Shown here one piece after another: positions 23,255 to 34,460 of a stretch of 64,000 bases of DNA (positions are counted from its first letter, which is position 1; each line of letters begins with the position of its first letter). The notes below the pieces were generated by a model. It did not search any database. It was given only the letters and a program-made list of their open reading frames with translations, and had not been told where the DNA came from. The stretch comes from Nageia nagi. Taxonomy: Eukaryota; Pinophyta. Both the position numbers and the translations under genes were made by a program. The stretch is taken from the NCBI GenBank assembly GCA_050084985.1, contig JBITNC010000002.1:30132001-30196000 (forward strand), written 5' to 3'.

Positions 23255-24590
23255 ATTTGGATCCTTGGCATTATGGGATAAGAGTCTTACTTTTTTCATC
23301 CCCTTATTGGATATGGAATTTTCTACAAGTTTTGGATGGTTGATTAGAAATCTATGTTGGATAGAGCATCTCATCATAAGTGTTTTGATAAGTTACATGA
23401 TATGGTTTTATCAATAAATGAAAGAGTTATGGCCTCTTTAAATTCACCAATTTGACTAGTGTTCCATATCACACCCACACACAAAAAACTAGAAACATCT
23501 CCATATCGACACCTGGAAGTGTGACGTTCTTCTCCTTGGGATATGAGTTAGTTATGAATTATAATTAGGTATGATATTAGTAATTAAGTATAGATTTAGT
23601 ATATTATTATCATAGTAATTATGTGGGCCACTTGTATGAGTTATAATACATGATTCCAAGGCTAATTAATAATTTTAAATGCAATATTAGTCTCTAATAA
23701 TAAGGCATTACATATCTAACCATTGTATCTTGTAATGTGGAACACTAAATATGATTATTGGCATCCCTAGGTAATGTTGGATTATAAAGGAATGTGCATG
23801 ATTCCTAGGTGAGGTCTAGATCTAAGAGGAAACTATATACAAGAGATTCACATCATTGTATGGATATGTTGAATTTGATATTAAAAATATTTATTTATTT
23901 AAGCTTATAAATAATTTGTAGCATAAATTACCCTTGGAAATGAAGTTAAAGGAAAGTTTAGGAGGATTGGGACACCTTCTAATCTATGATTGAGGTGGTT
24001 GTTTGTGCTATGAGCTTTGCACTTCATTAAGGTGTCCATTGCGATTATCATCTTTTAATCCATTCTATGGTATTCCAAAATTGCACTTGTTATCTTATTT
24101 GGGAGCCATCCTATGAATAATTATTTCAATGTGGCATCCATAGATATAGTAGAGTGTGATTATTTTCTAATATATTTACTTTAGTGATCATATTTTACAC
24201 CTTATGTGCCCTAGTTGGTTCCTTGGAGGCCAATGTTGAGCCCTTTGGGCCTAGTATTACATTGTAGTCATCATTTCTTCATTATTTGAGCATTGGTATA
24301 TTAGATATCTCTATTATTGTATAATTTTGATGATATATTTCCTCCTTAAGTGTGATGTCATATATTTTAGCTCATTTATGGTATGTTTGGCATGATATTT
24401 TGATGCCCTAGTGTGACATTAGGCTTATTGTGGTACTTTCTGGTTAAAAGAATGAGACATTATGACTATTGGTATATTTTATGATATGTTTGATGCCATA
24501 TAATAGTTCATTACATCCACAGAGGAATAATTTGATAATTATTGGTGATTATTTAGTTAATCCTTGAGGGTGAATTCTTGGGATATTACA
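23255..24590 (+). repeat. 3' LTR of the LARD-like element (about 1.34 kb)
   Basis: Aligned with the 5' LTR from about TTTTGGATGGTT onward through GAATTCTTGGGATATTACA. Its first 60 bp are strongly diverged, so the start is approximate; it was placed so that its length equals the 5' LTR minus one tandem unit. Confidence 0.75.
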
Positions 24591-25610
24591 TATTATTTAA
24601 GGACTTTAGTTAAAAAGGTAAAGGGGGTTTTCTGATGGTCTTGAAAGACTAGGGTTTGATTGGGATCATGTATAGGGTGTTAATAAAATACCAAGCTATA
24701 AATGAACCTACACCAACCCAAAAAATGAGGACTAGAACTAAGAAGCACTACACAATCAAGGGACAAGGTTTTGGGAAAGAGATAAGTCTAAAAGTAGAGC
24801 TTAAAGTATTTAAAAAGAGATAATATCAAAGAAAGAAGTAAGAAAATAGTAATTTACAAGAAAAGTACTCTAAAGAGAAGGCCCAATCCTAATGAAACCC
24901 CTTATAAGATATTAGTCCCTAAAAATGATAGGAGGAATGATGCATATAACTCTCATGTTACTAAGAAATTCAAGGTGTTGGAGCACAAGGAGAATCTTCC
25001 CAAATGAAGGAACATGAGGAAGGAGAATTCACTTGAAGTAGTGCATGAAGAGGAATAGGTAAAACCTTTCAAAAATAAACATGATTTAGAATACCTATCT
25101 CCCCACTCGATCTAAATGGAAGAAACCAAGGCTGGAGATCTAAAGAATGAGGATGTTTCCCTTATTATTGATGATGATGGAAATCAAGAGGTTGGGGATG
25201 TGGAGAATGACCCCCCTTCCATGGAAACTATAAAATAAGTTACTAATAAATATGGGTATGAGGAACTCATTAACTTCCCTATTACGAAGGAGAATGTTGT
25301 TGTTATTGAGCTAGTGGCTAAGGGATCCTCATAGAAGATTGATCCTTTAGCTTGGATCAAGGAGGGGAAATTACACCTTAATATTGATAAGGAGGAAAAT
25401 GTTTAATTTGACCCTACCCCTTCTTCTCTTGTAGAGAATAAAAGGGCTAAGGGATAGGGTCTTATGGAGAAAGGGGGTAAGAAATTTTAGAACAAAGGAA
25501 AGACTAATATTTCTACCTTCGCTCTAGCTAAAAGTAGTGCTAACCCTTTGAATAAGAATGTTATATGGATGGTGATGGTTCCTTTCCATGTTTTATTTTG
25601 ATTGTAGTTT
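24591..25610 (+). pseudogene. Degraded ORF of unknown family, possible 3' part
   Basis: Just after the 3' LTR the + strand reads YYLRTLVKKVKGVF, which could continue the ORF that breaks off at 19527 (LPFFIIDF). From about 25110 a low-stop frame gives NEDVSLIIDDDGNQEVGDVE and TNKYGYEELINFPITKENVV, then a lysine-rich end. I do not recognise the family. That both halves belong to one gene is an inference. Confidence 0.35.
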
Positions 25611-26384
25611 TTTCATGTTGATTATATTACTAGTTCAATCTCAACAAAAATGTATTATTGAGCTTGAAAATATTTTATATTTTTTTCCTATATTAATCAA
25701 TGATAGATAGTATTGAAAATATGTTTTTGGCTACTTACAAGTTATAACTATGTAATGTTGTAGTTTTATTTTATTCAAATATTGATATGAATATTATGTG
25801 ACAAGTTTTTGGATCTTATTAAAATATACAATTTTTATAATATAATTTATTTCTAGTATAAAAAAAAACTCTACAATCACAACCACATGAGGATATAGCT
25901 TTAAAATGATGGATTTTCACTTGTGAATAACTGTTCAACTCTTCAAAAAACCTAAAATGATAAAACTATTTAAACATCTCGCTTTAAAAATCCCAATCTA
26001 ATAGCATCGACAATGTAGAAGGTCTATAGACACAATATTGGCATTTTCCTTCCCATAGATCCATGTTTATGTAAAATTAGAATTTTTAGACTATTAAAAT
26101 AGGCACATTAATATATATCTACATTTTATCCCTATTGAAGTATAGTTTGTGACTGAAGTATAATGCTAGTTATAATGTCAAATTGTTCATGACCTACAAG
26201 TATAAAACTTGATATTAGGTAAAAGAATAATCTATAATATTTATTAATAACATCTAAAATGATCATATAAATTTAAAAATTTACCAGTTATCTTAAATCT
26301 ATCAAAGAAAAGAATGATAAATTGAATTCAATTGAATAAAATGATGATAAATTAAAGTACTGATATAATGATATATGATATTGA
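25611..26384. other. AT-rich DNA, no gene seen
   Basis: Dense stops in every frame and no repeats matched elsewhere in the window. It borders the poly(T) run that marks the 3' end of the minus-strand LINE. Confidence 0.5.
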
Positions 26385-26391
26385 TTTTTTT

Positions 26392-27269
26392 AATAAAAAA
26401 GCAATTTAAATTAAAGTAAAAAAAAAATTTTACACGAAAAAAAGGTTATGGGTGGTAGAGTTTACACCTTGAGGAAGGTCTAGACTAATCCTACTGATGG
26501 ATTAAAGTACAATAAAAAAATAACCATCACCCAAAAACTGTTATTAGTTAAAAGGCATAATCATTAAAGTCTGCCAACAATTTCAAGAAAAAAACAACAA
26601 ACAAAAACATTTAAGCATCCTTAACTAGTGAGCCCTTAGTTGGCAGCTCCTCTTCCAATATTTTCTCCTATATATTGGTTTGAATAGGTTGAATGTCCCA
26701 ATTATCACCTTTATGATAGTCTGAAATGGTATCACCTACCTCGTCACCCCACCCTTAAGCATTAACATCAAGAGTGGGGAAGTGTGGATCATCCCATGTG
26801 CTATTATTGCTAAGAATCATAGTAGAAGTGGGAGTATCATCCTAACTTGGATGTTACAAAGCCTAAATATATATTAAATGACCATCACTTTTCCATCATG
26901 AAGAACTCACTCCCTTATCAAATCCTCAAGATTGAGACAGAGAGGGTTATGACCAATGTTTCCCAAGAGAGGGAGAATGGTTTCACTTTGGAGGGTGATA
27001 TCGGGAACATGACCTAGAAGGATGAGCTTCCTACTATGAATTCTCTAGTGGAACTTGGCTAATCAAATAAGGGGCATTGGCCTAATAATCTAAGAGGACC
27101 CAAAGGTGTTTCATCTCCATTTCCTTCTTAGTGGCTTGATTGTAAATCTGGAACCAAGTATCAAGAAACACCTCAATCTTGTTAATAAGAGAGGATTCAT
27201 CAAAAGGTTCTTAATTTTTAAAAATAATTTTATTTCTGTCCTTCCATATGTTAAAAAGAAAACTATTCC
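26392..27269 (-). other. 3' terminal region and 3' UTR of LINE 1
   Basis: Follows the zf-RVT domain on the minus strand and ends in the poly(A) equivalent. Its terminal sequence (T-run, then AAAAAGCAATTTAAATTAAAG) resembles the end of the second LINE at 38310-38345 (T-run, then AAAAAGACTTTAATATTAC), so both belong to related families. Confidence 0.55.
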
Positions 27270-28549
27270 TAAAAATATACCACACTTCTTGAAGAGGAAG
27301 GGTAAACTTCATGACATCACCCAAGAGGGCTTGGTGCCAGAAGACCCTGCTTGACATAAATGAAGAAAAAAAAATAACATGCAATCCCAAGCCATGGTTG
27401 CATGTCTACAAGACCAAAACAAGTGTAGGAAAGAATCTTTTTCATTATATAAAGAACACTTGGGTTTTTTCAACACCCAAATGCACTAGTTATTCCCTAA
27501 AGGAAGATCTTAAAAAAGTAAAATCCAAGTAAATAAGGCTTTCTTAGGTTCAATGAAGGAAGCCCACATAGCATAAAACCTAGCCTTCCATCTAGACTTA
27601 AGAGAAATTAAGTCCCATTTTATGCTAAGCCAAGGAACCATGGGAAGGAATGTAGATAGCCAATAATATCCATGCCAAGCTTTATAATCTTTAAGAGGAA
27701 CCTTATTGAACCACATCCAGTCTTTCCAACATGGTATTTGAACCCCTATCCCAATATTTTGCCACAAGTTCAAGGACATATTATCAATAACAACATCATA
27801 AATCTCCTTTTCAACAAGATCTAAGTTGAACTTATACCTAAAAGAAGGCCAAGGGATCTAGTATCGATTCTCTAAAGAGAAGAAATCATAAATGTATGAA
27901 ACACCTTTCTTAAAGAACTTTTAGAATGAATCCTATGAACCTAGGAAAGGGGTATACCCTGAATGGAAATTATGAAATACCACCAAACATTAAGTGAGCT
28001 AAAAGAAAAACCATAATTATGTTCCAATCTCTTCCACCTAGTCCAAGCTATGAGATATTGCTATGGTCACCATATACTTTAATAAAAAAAGATCCATAAA
28101 TATTAATAAATACTAGGGAAAAAATAATACATTGAAGGTTAATCCCTTCTAAGTCTATCTATTAAGAAGCAATCCAATAGAAATAAAGTGTCTAATCAAA
28201 ATTTTCCATTCTTATTATCCTTTTAAGGCTTGAATATTCTACTAATCACAAAGAGCAACTCTCTATTTGTTAGAATTAATAATTCCCATAGCTCCAACTT
28301 TCTTGGGTAAAGTATAGAATTCTTAAGCCATTCTATGAAAACCTTTACAATCTAAGGAAGAGATCCACAAAAAATCTCAAAATAGTTTTTCTAACTTGTT
28401 GTAATAAGCCTAAGAAGGAACCAAAAATGAGGATTAGTAAACATGATTAGAAACAAGAACTTTTGAATAGATCTAAAATATGCCAACAAGAGGAAGCTTT
28501 TAGACATCTAATATTCAATCTTCTTCTCCACTTTTTGAACTACATTACT
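27270..28549 (-). pseudogene. LINE 1 ORF2 C-terminal part: RT thumb region and zf-RVT
   Basis: On the minus strand, starting at 28549, the frames read VVQKVEKKIEYWMSKSF and ILDLFKS, the W..K..S region after the RT core. From 27779 they give MSLNLWQNIGIGVQIPCWKD, WKARFYAMWASFIEPKKALF, LLFRDLPLGNN, then DSFLHLFWSCRHA, the HL..W.C zinc-binding core, and a final NIWKDRNKIIF. This is the standard C-terminus of plant L1 ORF2. Stops and frameshifts are frequent. Confidence 0.8.
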
Positions 28550-29275
28550 CGTGATCTGAATTGGATCATGTGTCAAGTTATATTTTGAGGAGAAATACTC
28601 ATTATAGAGGTATATATGCTTTAAGATAGATTGAATATCAAAATCTAGAGTTTTTTGGCATTCAATTTTAGAACACTAGTAGTGTGCAAATTGCTATTTT
28701 TAAATTGGTAATGATGTGCATATTGATGATTCAATAAAGGCATTTAAAGAAATAGATATATTTCAAGAGAATAAGTAGTTTAGGTTCCTTGGTCAATGTT
28801 TTAGAGTGTTTTAGAGGCTTATTAATGGCATATCTCATTCTTGATTCTTAAGGAGACAGGATTGTAGAGTTTTGGATTTTTAGAATTATAATAGTTTGAA
28901 GGAAGACCAAGAGTCATTCCATAATTGTTGTAGTTTTGAGATTATTTCTTCTTGCTATAGCAAATTGTAGTAATTATAGGATATTATATTGTTATTATGT
29001 TGATGGTATTTCTGTATGCATGTAATATTGTAATGTCCATAGACAATGAGAAGAGAAGGCTCCAATTCCATGCTAGATTAGACCACAATGGGTGAACTAG
29101 GGTAAAATTATTGTGGTGATCTTGTTGTGTGTTTGATATTACTATTTTGTGATTCATATTATATAATTTTTAATTTTATATGCAATTTATATGATCATAT
29201 AATGGTTAACTATTTTTGTACAGATCTGTAAGTGAGGATCCGAGTATGCTATAAGCATCCATTGCTTACGAATCA
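28550..29275 (+). repeat. 5' LTR of gypsy B
   Basis: Begins CGTGATCTGAATTGGAT (the 3' copy has TGTGATACGAATTGGAT) and ends CGAATCA, two bases before the primer site. The first 500 bp match 33971-34460 closely, for example TTTAGGTTCCTTGGTCAA and GATTATTTCT.CTT. The remaining 230 bp have no partner. Confidence 0.85.
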
Positions 29276-29277
29276 TG

Positions 29278-29292
29278 TGGTATCAAATCTTG
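29278..29292 (+). promoter_or_regulatory. Primer-binding site of gypsy B
   Basis: TGGTATCAAATCTTG two bases past the LTR end, complementary to the initiator-Met-type tRNA 3' end at its first eight or nine positions. Confidence 0.7.
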
Positions 29293-29506
29293 TGTGTGCC
29301 AAATTTGGGTCTAAAATTTTGGGTATTTTAGGCCACTAGTGACATGTTTTTTTATGTTTGGGAGGAAATATCAAAGACCATAATTAATTCTAGAGGATCC
29401 TAAGATTGCTTGGAAGGGTAGAGCAACTGCAATGGATAATGCAGAGGAGTAACATTCTATTGTTCGTACAATAATAGATGACCATTTTGAAAGGAGATTT
29501 TTAGTA

Positions 29507-30640
29507 ATGGAGAATCATTTGGCTCATTTGGTTGAGTTTTTGGTTGCTGAATCAAATGAAAATATCAATAAGAGATATCATGATGTAGTTCAAAGACCTA
29601 ATTCATCATCTTCATCAAATCAAGTTCCATTCAAGGTAGAGGCCAAAGTGGACATTTCTACTTATAGAGAAGAGGTTGATGTGGAAATGATGAACAATTG
29701 GTTGAAACAATTGGAGGTTTATTTCTAAATTCATGGTGTTGTAAATAATATTGATGAAATCTCTTTTTTTTAGATTAAATATGAGTGGACATGCTTTAGT
29801 TTGGTGGGAAATCCATGTAGAAACTTTTAATCATGAACACTTATCTAAAATATCTTCTTGGAATGAATTTAAGGAGTTGTTAAGAGATCAATTCTATCCA
29901 TTAGGACATCATAATAAAAAATTTATGAAATGGTAATTCTTTAGATAAAAAAGAGGGAAAAATGTTCAAGAATACACTATGAAATTTAGAAAACAAGCTA
30001 CTTTGCTTATGTTTCCACTAAAATATCCTCAAACTTTAATGAAATACATTGGAGGTTTACATAGTCATTTGCAAAAGACTATCATGTTGTTTAATCCTAC
30101 AAATATTGATCAAGTGTGTGTTTAGGTGCAATAATTAGAGGAGGATGGTAAATCAAGGAGACAATATGATGAATCCAAGAAAGCTTCTAATTCAATGGAG
30201 GACAAGAGAAAGGTAAATCTCAATAAAGGCAAAGGTAAGAAAGAAATTAAGACCATAAATATTTTAAAGAAAGAAGGTGATGGTAGACATTTTATTCATT
30301 GTGATAAAGATGGTCATGTTGATAATAAATATTGGAAATTACATTTAGAATTATGTCCATATAAGCATAAGAATAAGGAGAAAACTTATGTTATAGTTCT
30401 TAGATGTGATGATATCAATGGAAGTTCAGATGTTGATCAGAGAATATTTTAAAGAAAGAAGGTGATGGTATACATTGTATTCATTGTGATAAAGATGTTC
30501 ATGTTGATAATAAATATTGGAAATTACATTTAGAATTATGTTCATATAAGCATAAGAATAAGGAGAAAACTTATGTTATAGTTATTAGATGTGATGATAT
30601 CAATGGAAGTTCAGATGTTGATCAGAGAATAAATTGTTTA
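29507..30640 (+). pseudogene. Gypsy B gag with duplicated zinc-knuckle segment
   Basis: Frames read MENHLAHLVEFLVAESNENI, WLKQLEVYF, LNMSGHALVWWEIHVETF, WNEFKELLRDQFYPLGH and LHSHLQKTIMLFNPTNIDQV. They match the capsid-like core of plant chromovirus gag (A..WW......W..F...L...F.P). The knuckle region reads FIHCDKDGHVDNKYWKLH, a degraded form of C..C...GH....CW.LHPE, with the first and last cysteines missing. It is present twice because of a 185-bp duplication, which shifts the frame. Confidence 0.8.
30261..30630. repeat. 185-bp tandem duplication in gypsy B gag
   Basis: Units at 30261-30445 and 30446-30630 begin ATTTTAAAGAAAGAAGGTGA and end GTTGATCAGAGAAT. They differ at only a few sites, so the duplication is much younger than the LTR divergence. 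As 185 is not a multiple of three, the second copy is out of frame with the first. Confidence 0.95.
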
Positions 30641-31039
30641 GCCATTTAGAGACTATGGTAAGTAATTTGGGATCCATCCAAATCCATATCCTTTGGGTTG
30701 GGTGCATCACAATGCTAGTTTACAAGTCATTAAGAAATGTAAGTTGAAATTTGCTATTTATGCAAAGTACATTGATGAAGTTATGGTTGATGTTGTTTCT
30801 TTAGATATTTGTGGTGTTATTATTGATTTACATATGGTATTTATTACAAAATATTGAACAAATTATGATTGGTGAAATATGGAAAGATGTTTCTAGCAAG
30901 TGCACATAAAAGTAGGAAAAAGTTTGTTCTGATATGGTGAAAATAGGAGCCTTGGGTGAGGTGAATCCCACATTGTCAATGACATGCAATACTAATTTTA
31001 GGCTACCAATAGCATGTAAAAGAGAGGAATATATGTAGG

Positions 31040-31960
31040 ATTTGGTTCAAGATTTTACTAACTTATTTGTAGAGCCATAGGGATTACCTCCTATGTGAGA
31101 TATGCAACATGATATTTAGTTGTTACCTGATGCTTCATTGCCTAACATAGCTTTGTATCAATAATCAATTTTAGAGCAAGGGGAGATAAAGAGGCAAATT
31201 TAAGAGTTGGTTGATCAAGGTGTGATTAGATCAAGTACATCTCCATGTGGATCACCTATTATTTTAGTTCCCAAGAAGGATCAAACTTGGAGAATGTGCA
31301 TTGACTATAGAGTGCTAAATAAAATCACCATCAAAAATCACTATCCTTTGCTTTGAATAGAAGATCTTTGCAAGGGGAAAGATTCTTCACAAAATTGGAC
31401 TTGAGGAATGAATATCACCAAGTTAGAATCAAGGAGGAGGATATTTGGAAGACTAATTTCAAGATAATACAAGGCCTATTTATGTATCTTATTTTTCCAT
31501 TTAGTTTGTGAAATGCACCAGCCACTTTCATGAGGGTAATGAATGATGTACTTCATCCATTTATTGATTATTTTGTTGTTGTATACTTGGATGATATTCT
31601 TGTTTATAGTTCTACTTGGAAAGAAAATTTTGTACATCTTAGACAAGTGTTTCAAAATTTTCATTGGGAGAAGTTGTTATTGAAACATTCAAAATGTGAG
31701 TTTGGTAAAGAGTCTTTTATGTATTTGGGCCATGTTATTGGTCATGGACAACTTAAGATAGATAATATTAAAGTAAGTGATATAGTAGATTGGCCTAGGC
31801 CATCTAATGTAACTAAAGTAAGGAGTTTCTTAGGTGCCATCCAATATTTGAGAAATTTTATTATTGATTTTTCTCATATTACTTCATCTTTACATGATGT
31901 AATCAAAAAGAGACAAGTTTACTAATGGAGGAAATAATAACAAACATATTTTAATACTTA
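31040..31960 (+). pseudogene. Gypsy B reverse transcriptase
   Basis: Order of motifs: [40 protein letters not shown], a stop-broken FFTKLDL-like stretch, then FIDYFVVVYLDDILVYSSTW. The YLDD catalytic box sits at about residue 18 of the 31530-31925 frame. HSKCEFGKESFMYLGHVIG and VRSFLGAIQYLRNFI follow as the thumb. Three or more stops separate the blocks, so it is dead. Confidence 0.85.
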
Positions 31961-32400
31961 GCAAAATATTATTAGTGCACCTGTCTTAGCACTTCCTAAT
32001 TTATAGAAGCCATTTAAAGTGGAGACTGATGCAAGTGACTATACCATGGGAACCATTTTGTTACAAGAAGGTAAACCAATTTGCTATCATTTTGAAAAGT
32101 TTAGTGGGGCTATTTTGAATTATCCTACTTATGATAAGGAAATGTATGCATTGGTTCAAGCTATTAAAAATTGAAAATATTACTTAATGGGGAAAGAAAA
32201 AATAATTCATACTAATCATAAACCATTAAAGTATTTACAAACTTAATCAAAATTACAAAAAACTAGACACTATATATGGATGGGTTTTCTACAACAATTT
32301 CATCTAGTGATCAAGTATAAGAAAGAAACACATAATAAGGTTGCTGACATGCTTTCTAGGACACATGTAACTATAGATTCCATGTCATCAATAGCATGTA
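31961..32400 (+). pseudogene. Gypsy B RNase H
   Basis: Reads [46 protein letters not shown] and KYLMGKEKIIHTNHKPLKYL, then HNKVADMLSRT. The catalytic D of TDAS, E of DKEMYA, D-equivalent N of HTNH, and D of VADMLSR follow the gypsy RNase H pattern. Two stops were seen. Confidence 0.8.
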
Positions 32401-32538
32401 GTATTGATTTTGGGTTGTCATAGTGTGCAAATAGAGTCCATTGAGTTCCCCCTCAGTCCTAAAATTTATTCCTTTTTCTTTGAGTCATTTTCAGAGGCAT
32501 ATGTGCAAGATACTAATTTCAAAGAGGTGTATGAGTAG

Positions 32539-33640
32539 TTGTCTTCATCTAGGTCCAAGTATGAGGGTTTAGATGAATTTCATTTACAAAATGGACTTCT
32601 TTATCATTTTAATGCATTATGTGTACCTATAGGTGAAAGAATTGGAATGATTAGAGAAGAACATACTTCAAAGATTACAAAACATTTTGGGTTTGGAATG
32701 ACATTATACAATTTGAAAAGGTATGTATATTGGCCAAAGATACAAGATCAAGTTGCCAAGTACATAAGGGGATGTTCTTTGTGTTGCACTAGTAAGCCAA
32801 GTAATAGGAAATTGGGTTTATATCAGCCACTTCTAGTACTTTCACATCCATGGGAGTGTATCTTAATGGATTTTGTGTGAGGATTTCCTATGACTAAGAA
32901 GGGTCATGACTATTTATTTGTTATTATGTATAGATTTAGCAAGATGTGTGTTTTGATTCAATGTAAAAAGACTATAACAGGACATGATGCTACAAATTTA
33001 TTCTTTTCTCATGTTTGGGTTCATTTTGGATTGCCTAATTCCATTATTTCAGATAGATATGGTAGATTTTTGGGTAAGTTTTGGACATGTTTAAGGGAAA
33101 AGATGGATACAAGGTTGAAGAGTAGTACTACCTTTCATCCTCAAATACATGGAAAAATTGAGGTGGTGAATAGGATAGTAGTTCAAATCTTAAGGGGTTA
33201 TTGTGGTAAACATCCTAAGTCTTGGGATGAACATATTGAATATATCCAGCATGCATACAATAGGGCAATTCATTCTTCTATTAATAAGAGTCCTTTTGAG
33301 ATTTTTTTTGGTTATTTACCACCTTCACCTTTTGATTATGTATTTGGGAAGCAAAGGGGTGAAGAAGATTCACTTGAGAAAGAGAAAAAGCAAGCTAAAA
33401 TTTTTGTTGAAAGTATTAGGCAAATTCATTTGAAAGTCCAAGAGAAACTTTAGACAAGCCAAGCCAAGTACAAGATGAGACATGAAAAATAGAGACTTGA
33501 CCATAAGTTTCACGTGGGATATAATGTTTGGTTGCATCTTAGTAAGGAGAGGTTGAAAGGACCAGCCAAGAAGTTGAAACCTATAAGGTATGGACCATTT
33601 GAGATTGTGGAGAAAGTAAGTGAGAATGCTTTTAGGTTGG
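32539..33640 (+). pseudogene. Gypsy B integrase (HHCC, DDE core and GPY/F tail)
   Basis: The frame begins with the zinc-binding region (EEHTSKITKHFGFGMTLYNL, YIRGCSLCC). The first catalytic D is in ILMDFV, just before a stop at 32878. The second D is in ISDRYGRFLGKFW. The E is kept in HGKIEVVNRIV. FEIVEKVSENAFRLDL and GPFE match the GPY/F module. Only three or four stops interrupt it, making it the best kept integrase in the window. Confidence 0.85.
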
Positions 33641-33739
33641 ATCTTTAAGCATATATGAACATATATTCAGTTGTGAATGTTAAACATTTGAAATTATATG
33701 AGCCATCTATGTTGACTAAAGATGAAATAGGTTTGGATT

Positions 33740-33930
33740 AGATTTTTCCATCTCTTGATGACTTAGCTCCTAATACTATGGATGAACTCAAGGAGGATTC
33801 CATATTACAAAACAAGGTTTGTGCTAAAAGAAGAGGTGAGATAAAGATGTGATTGGTTGGATTGAAAGGATAGAAGCATAATAAAACCAAGTGGATGGAT
33901 AGATCCAAAGTTGGGGAGTTGTATCATCAT
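33740..33930 (+). pseudogene. Chromodomain-like tail of gypsy B
   Basis: After the GPY/F region comes LKEDSILQNKVCAKRRGEIK, a stop, then LVGLKG and KTKWMDRSKVGELYHH. This follows the V....TRRG.Y..YLVKWKG....TW......L pattern of chromovirus integrase tails, with the key tyrosines and tryptophans lost. Weak but in the right place. Confidence 0.5.
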
Positions 33931-33970
33931 CTATGCATTTGTGGGACCAAATGCTTCTCCATTAGGGAGG

Positions 33971-34460
33971 TGTGATACGAATTGGATTATGTGTTAGGCT
34001 ATCTTTTTAGGAGCAATACTCATTCTAGAGGTATATGTTCTTGGAGGTAGATCGAAGATCAAAATCTAGATTTTTTTGTCATTCAATTTTAGGCTGATAG
34101 TGGCATGAAAATTGATATTTTTAGGCCATTAACAATGTGCATCCTTATGATTCAGCAAGGGCATTTGAAGAGATAGATGCATTTTAGAAGATTGAGTAGT
34201 TTAGGTTCCTTAGTCAACATTTTAGAGTGTTCTGGATGCTTAGTTAATGGCGTATCACATTATTGATTCTCAAAGAGATAGGATTATAGAATTTTGGGCT
34301 TTTTAGAATTGAAATAGTTTGAAGGAATACCAAAAGTCATTCTAGAATTGTTGTAGTTCTAAGATTATTTCTACTTATTGTAGGAGATTGCAATAATTGT
34401 AGGAGATTATATTACCATTGTGTTGATGGTATTTCTTTATGCATGTAATAATGTAATGTC
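33971..34460 (+). repeat. 3' LTR of gypsy B, truncated
   Basis: Starts TGTGATACGAATTGG after the polypurine tract and matches the 5' LTR to GTAATGTCCAT, where LINE 1 sequence resumes. About 230 bp of LTR end and the target duplication are missing. Confidence 0.85.

Larger units (their letters stand above)
19528..24590 (+). mobile_element. LARD-like LTR retrotransposon without recognisable pol
   Basis: Long direct repeats bound a 2.2-kb interior. The 5' LTR starts TGTAACATCCCC and ends ATATTACA; a primer-binding site TGGTATCAAAGCC follows at 21064. The 3' LTR ends with the same GGATATTACA. The interior has no RT, RNase H or integrase motif, so the element would have depended on others. No clean 5-bp target duplication is visible. 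Confidence 0.75.
28550..34460 (+). mobile_element. Ty3/gypsy chromovirus-type element (gypsy B) inserted in LINE 1
   Basis: The element has LTRs (28550-29275 and 33971-34460), a primer site at 29278, gag, protease remnant, RT, RNase H, integrase, and a chromodomain-like tail, all on the + strand. A purine-rich tract ATTAGGGAGG precedes the 3' LTR. The LINE frame is cut on both sides. The 3' LTR is shorter than the 5' LTR and stops at TAATGTCCAT, so its last 230 bp or so are gone together with part of the LINE. Confidence 0.85.
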
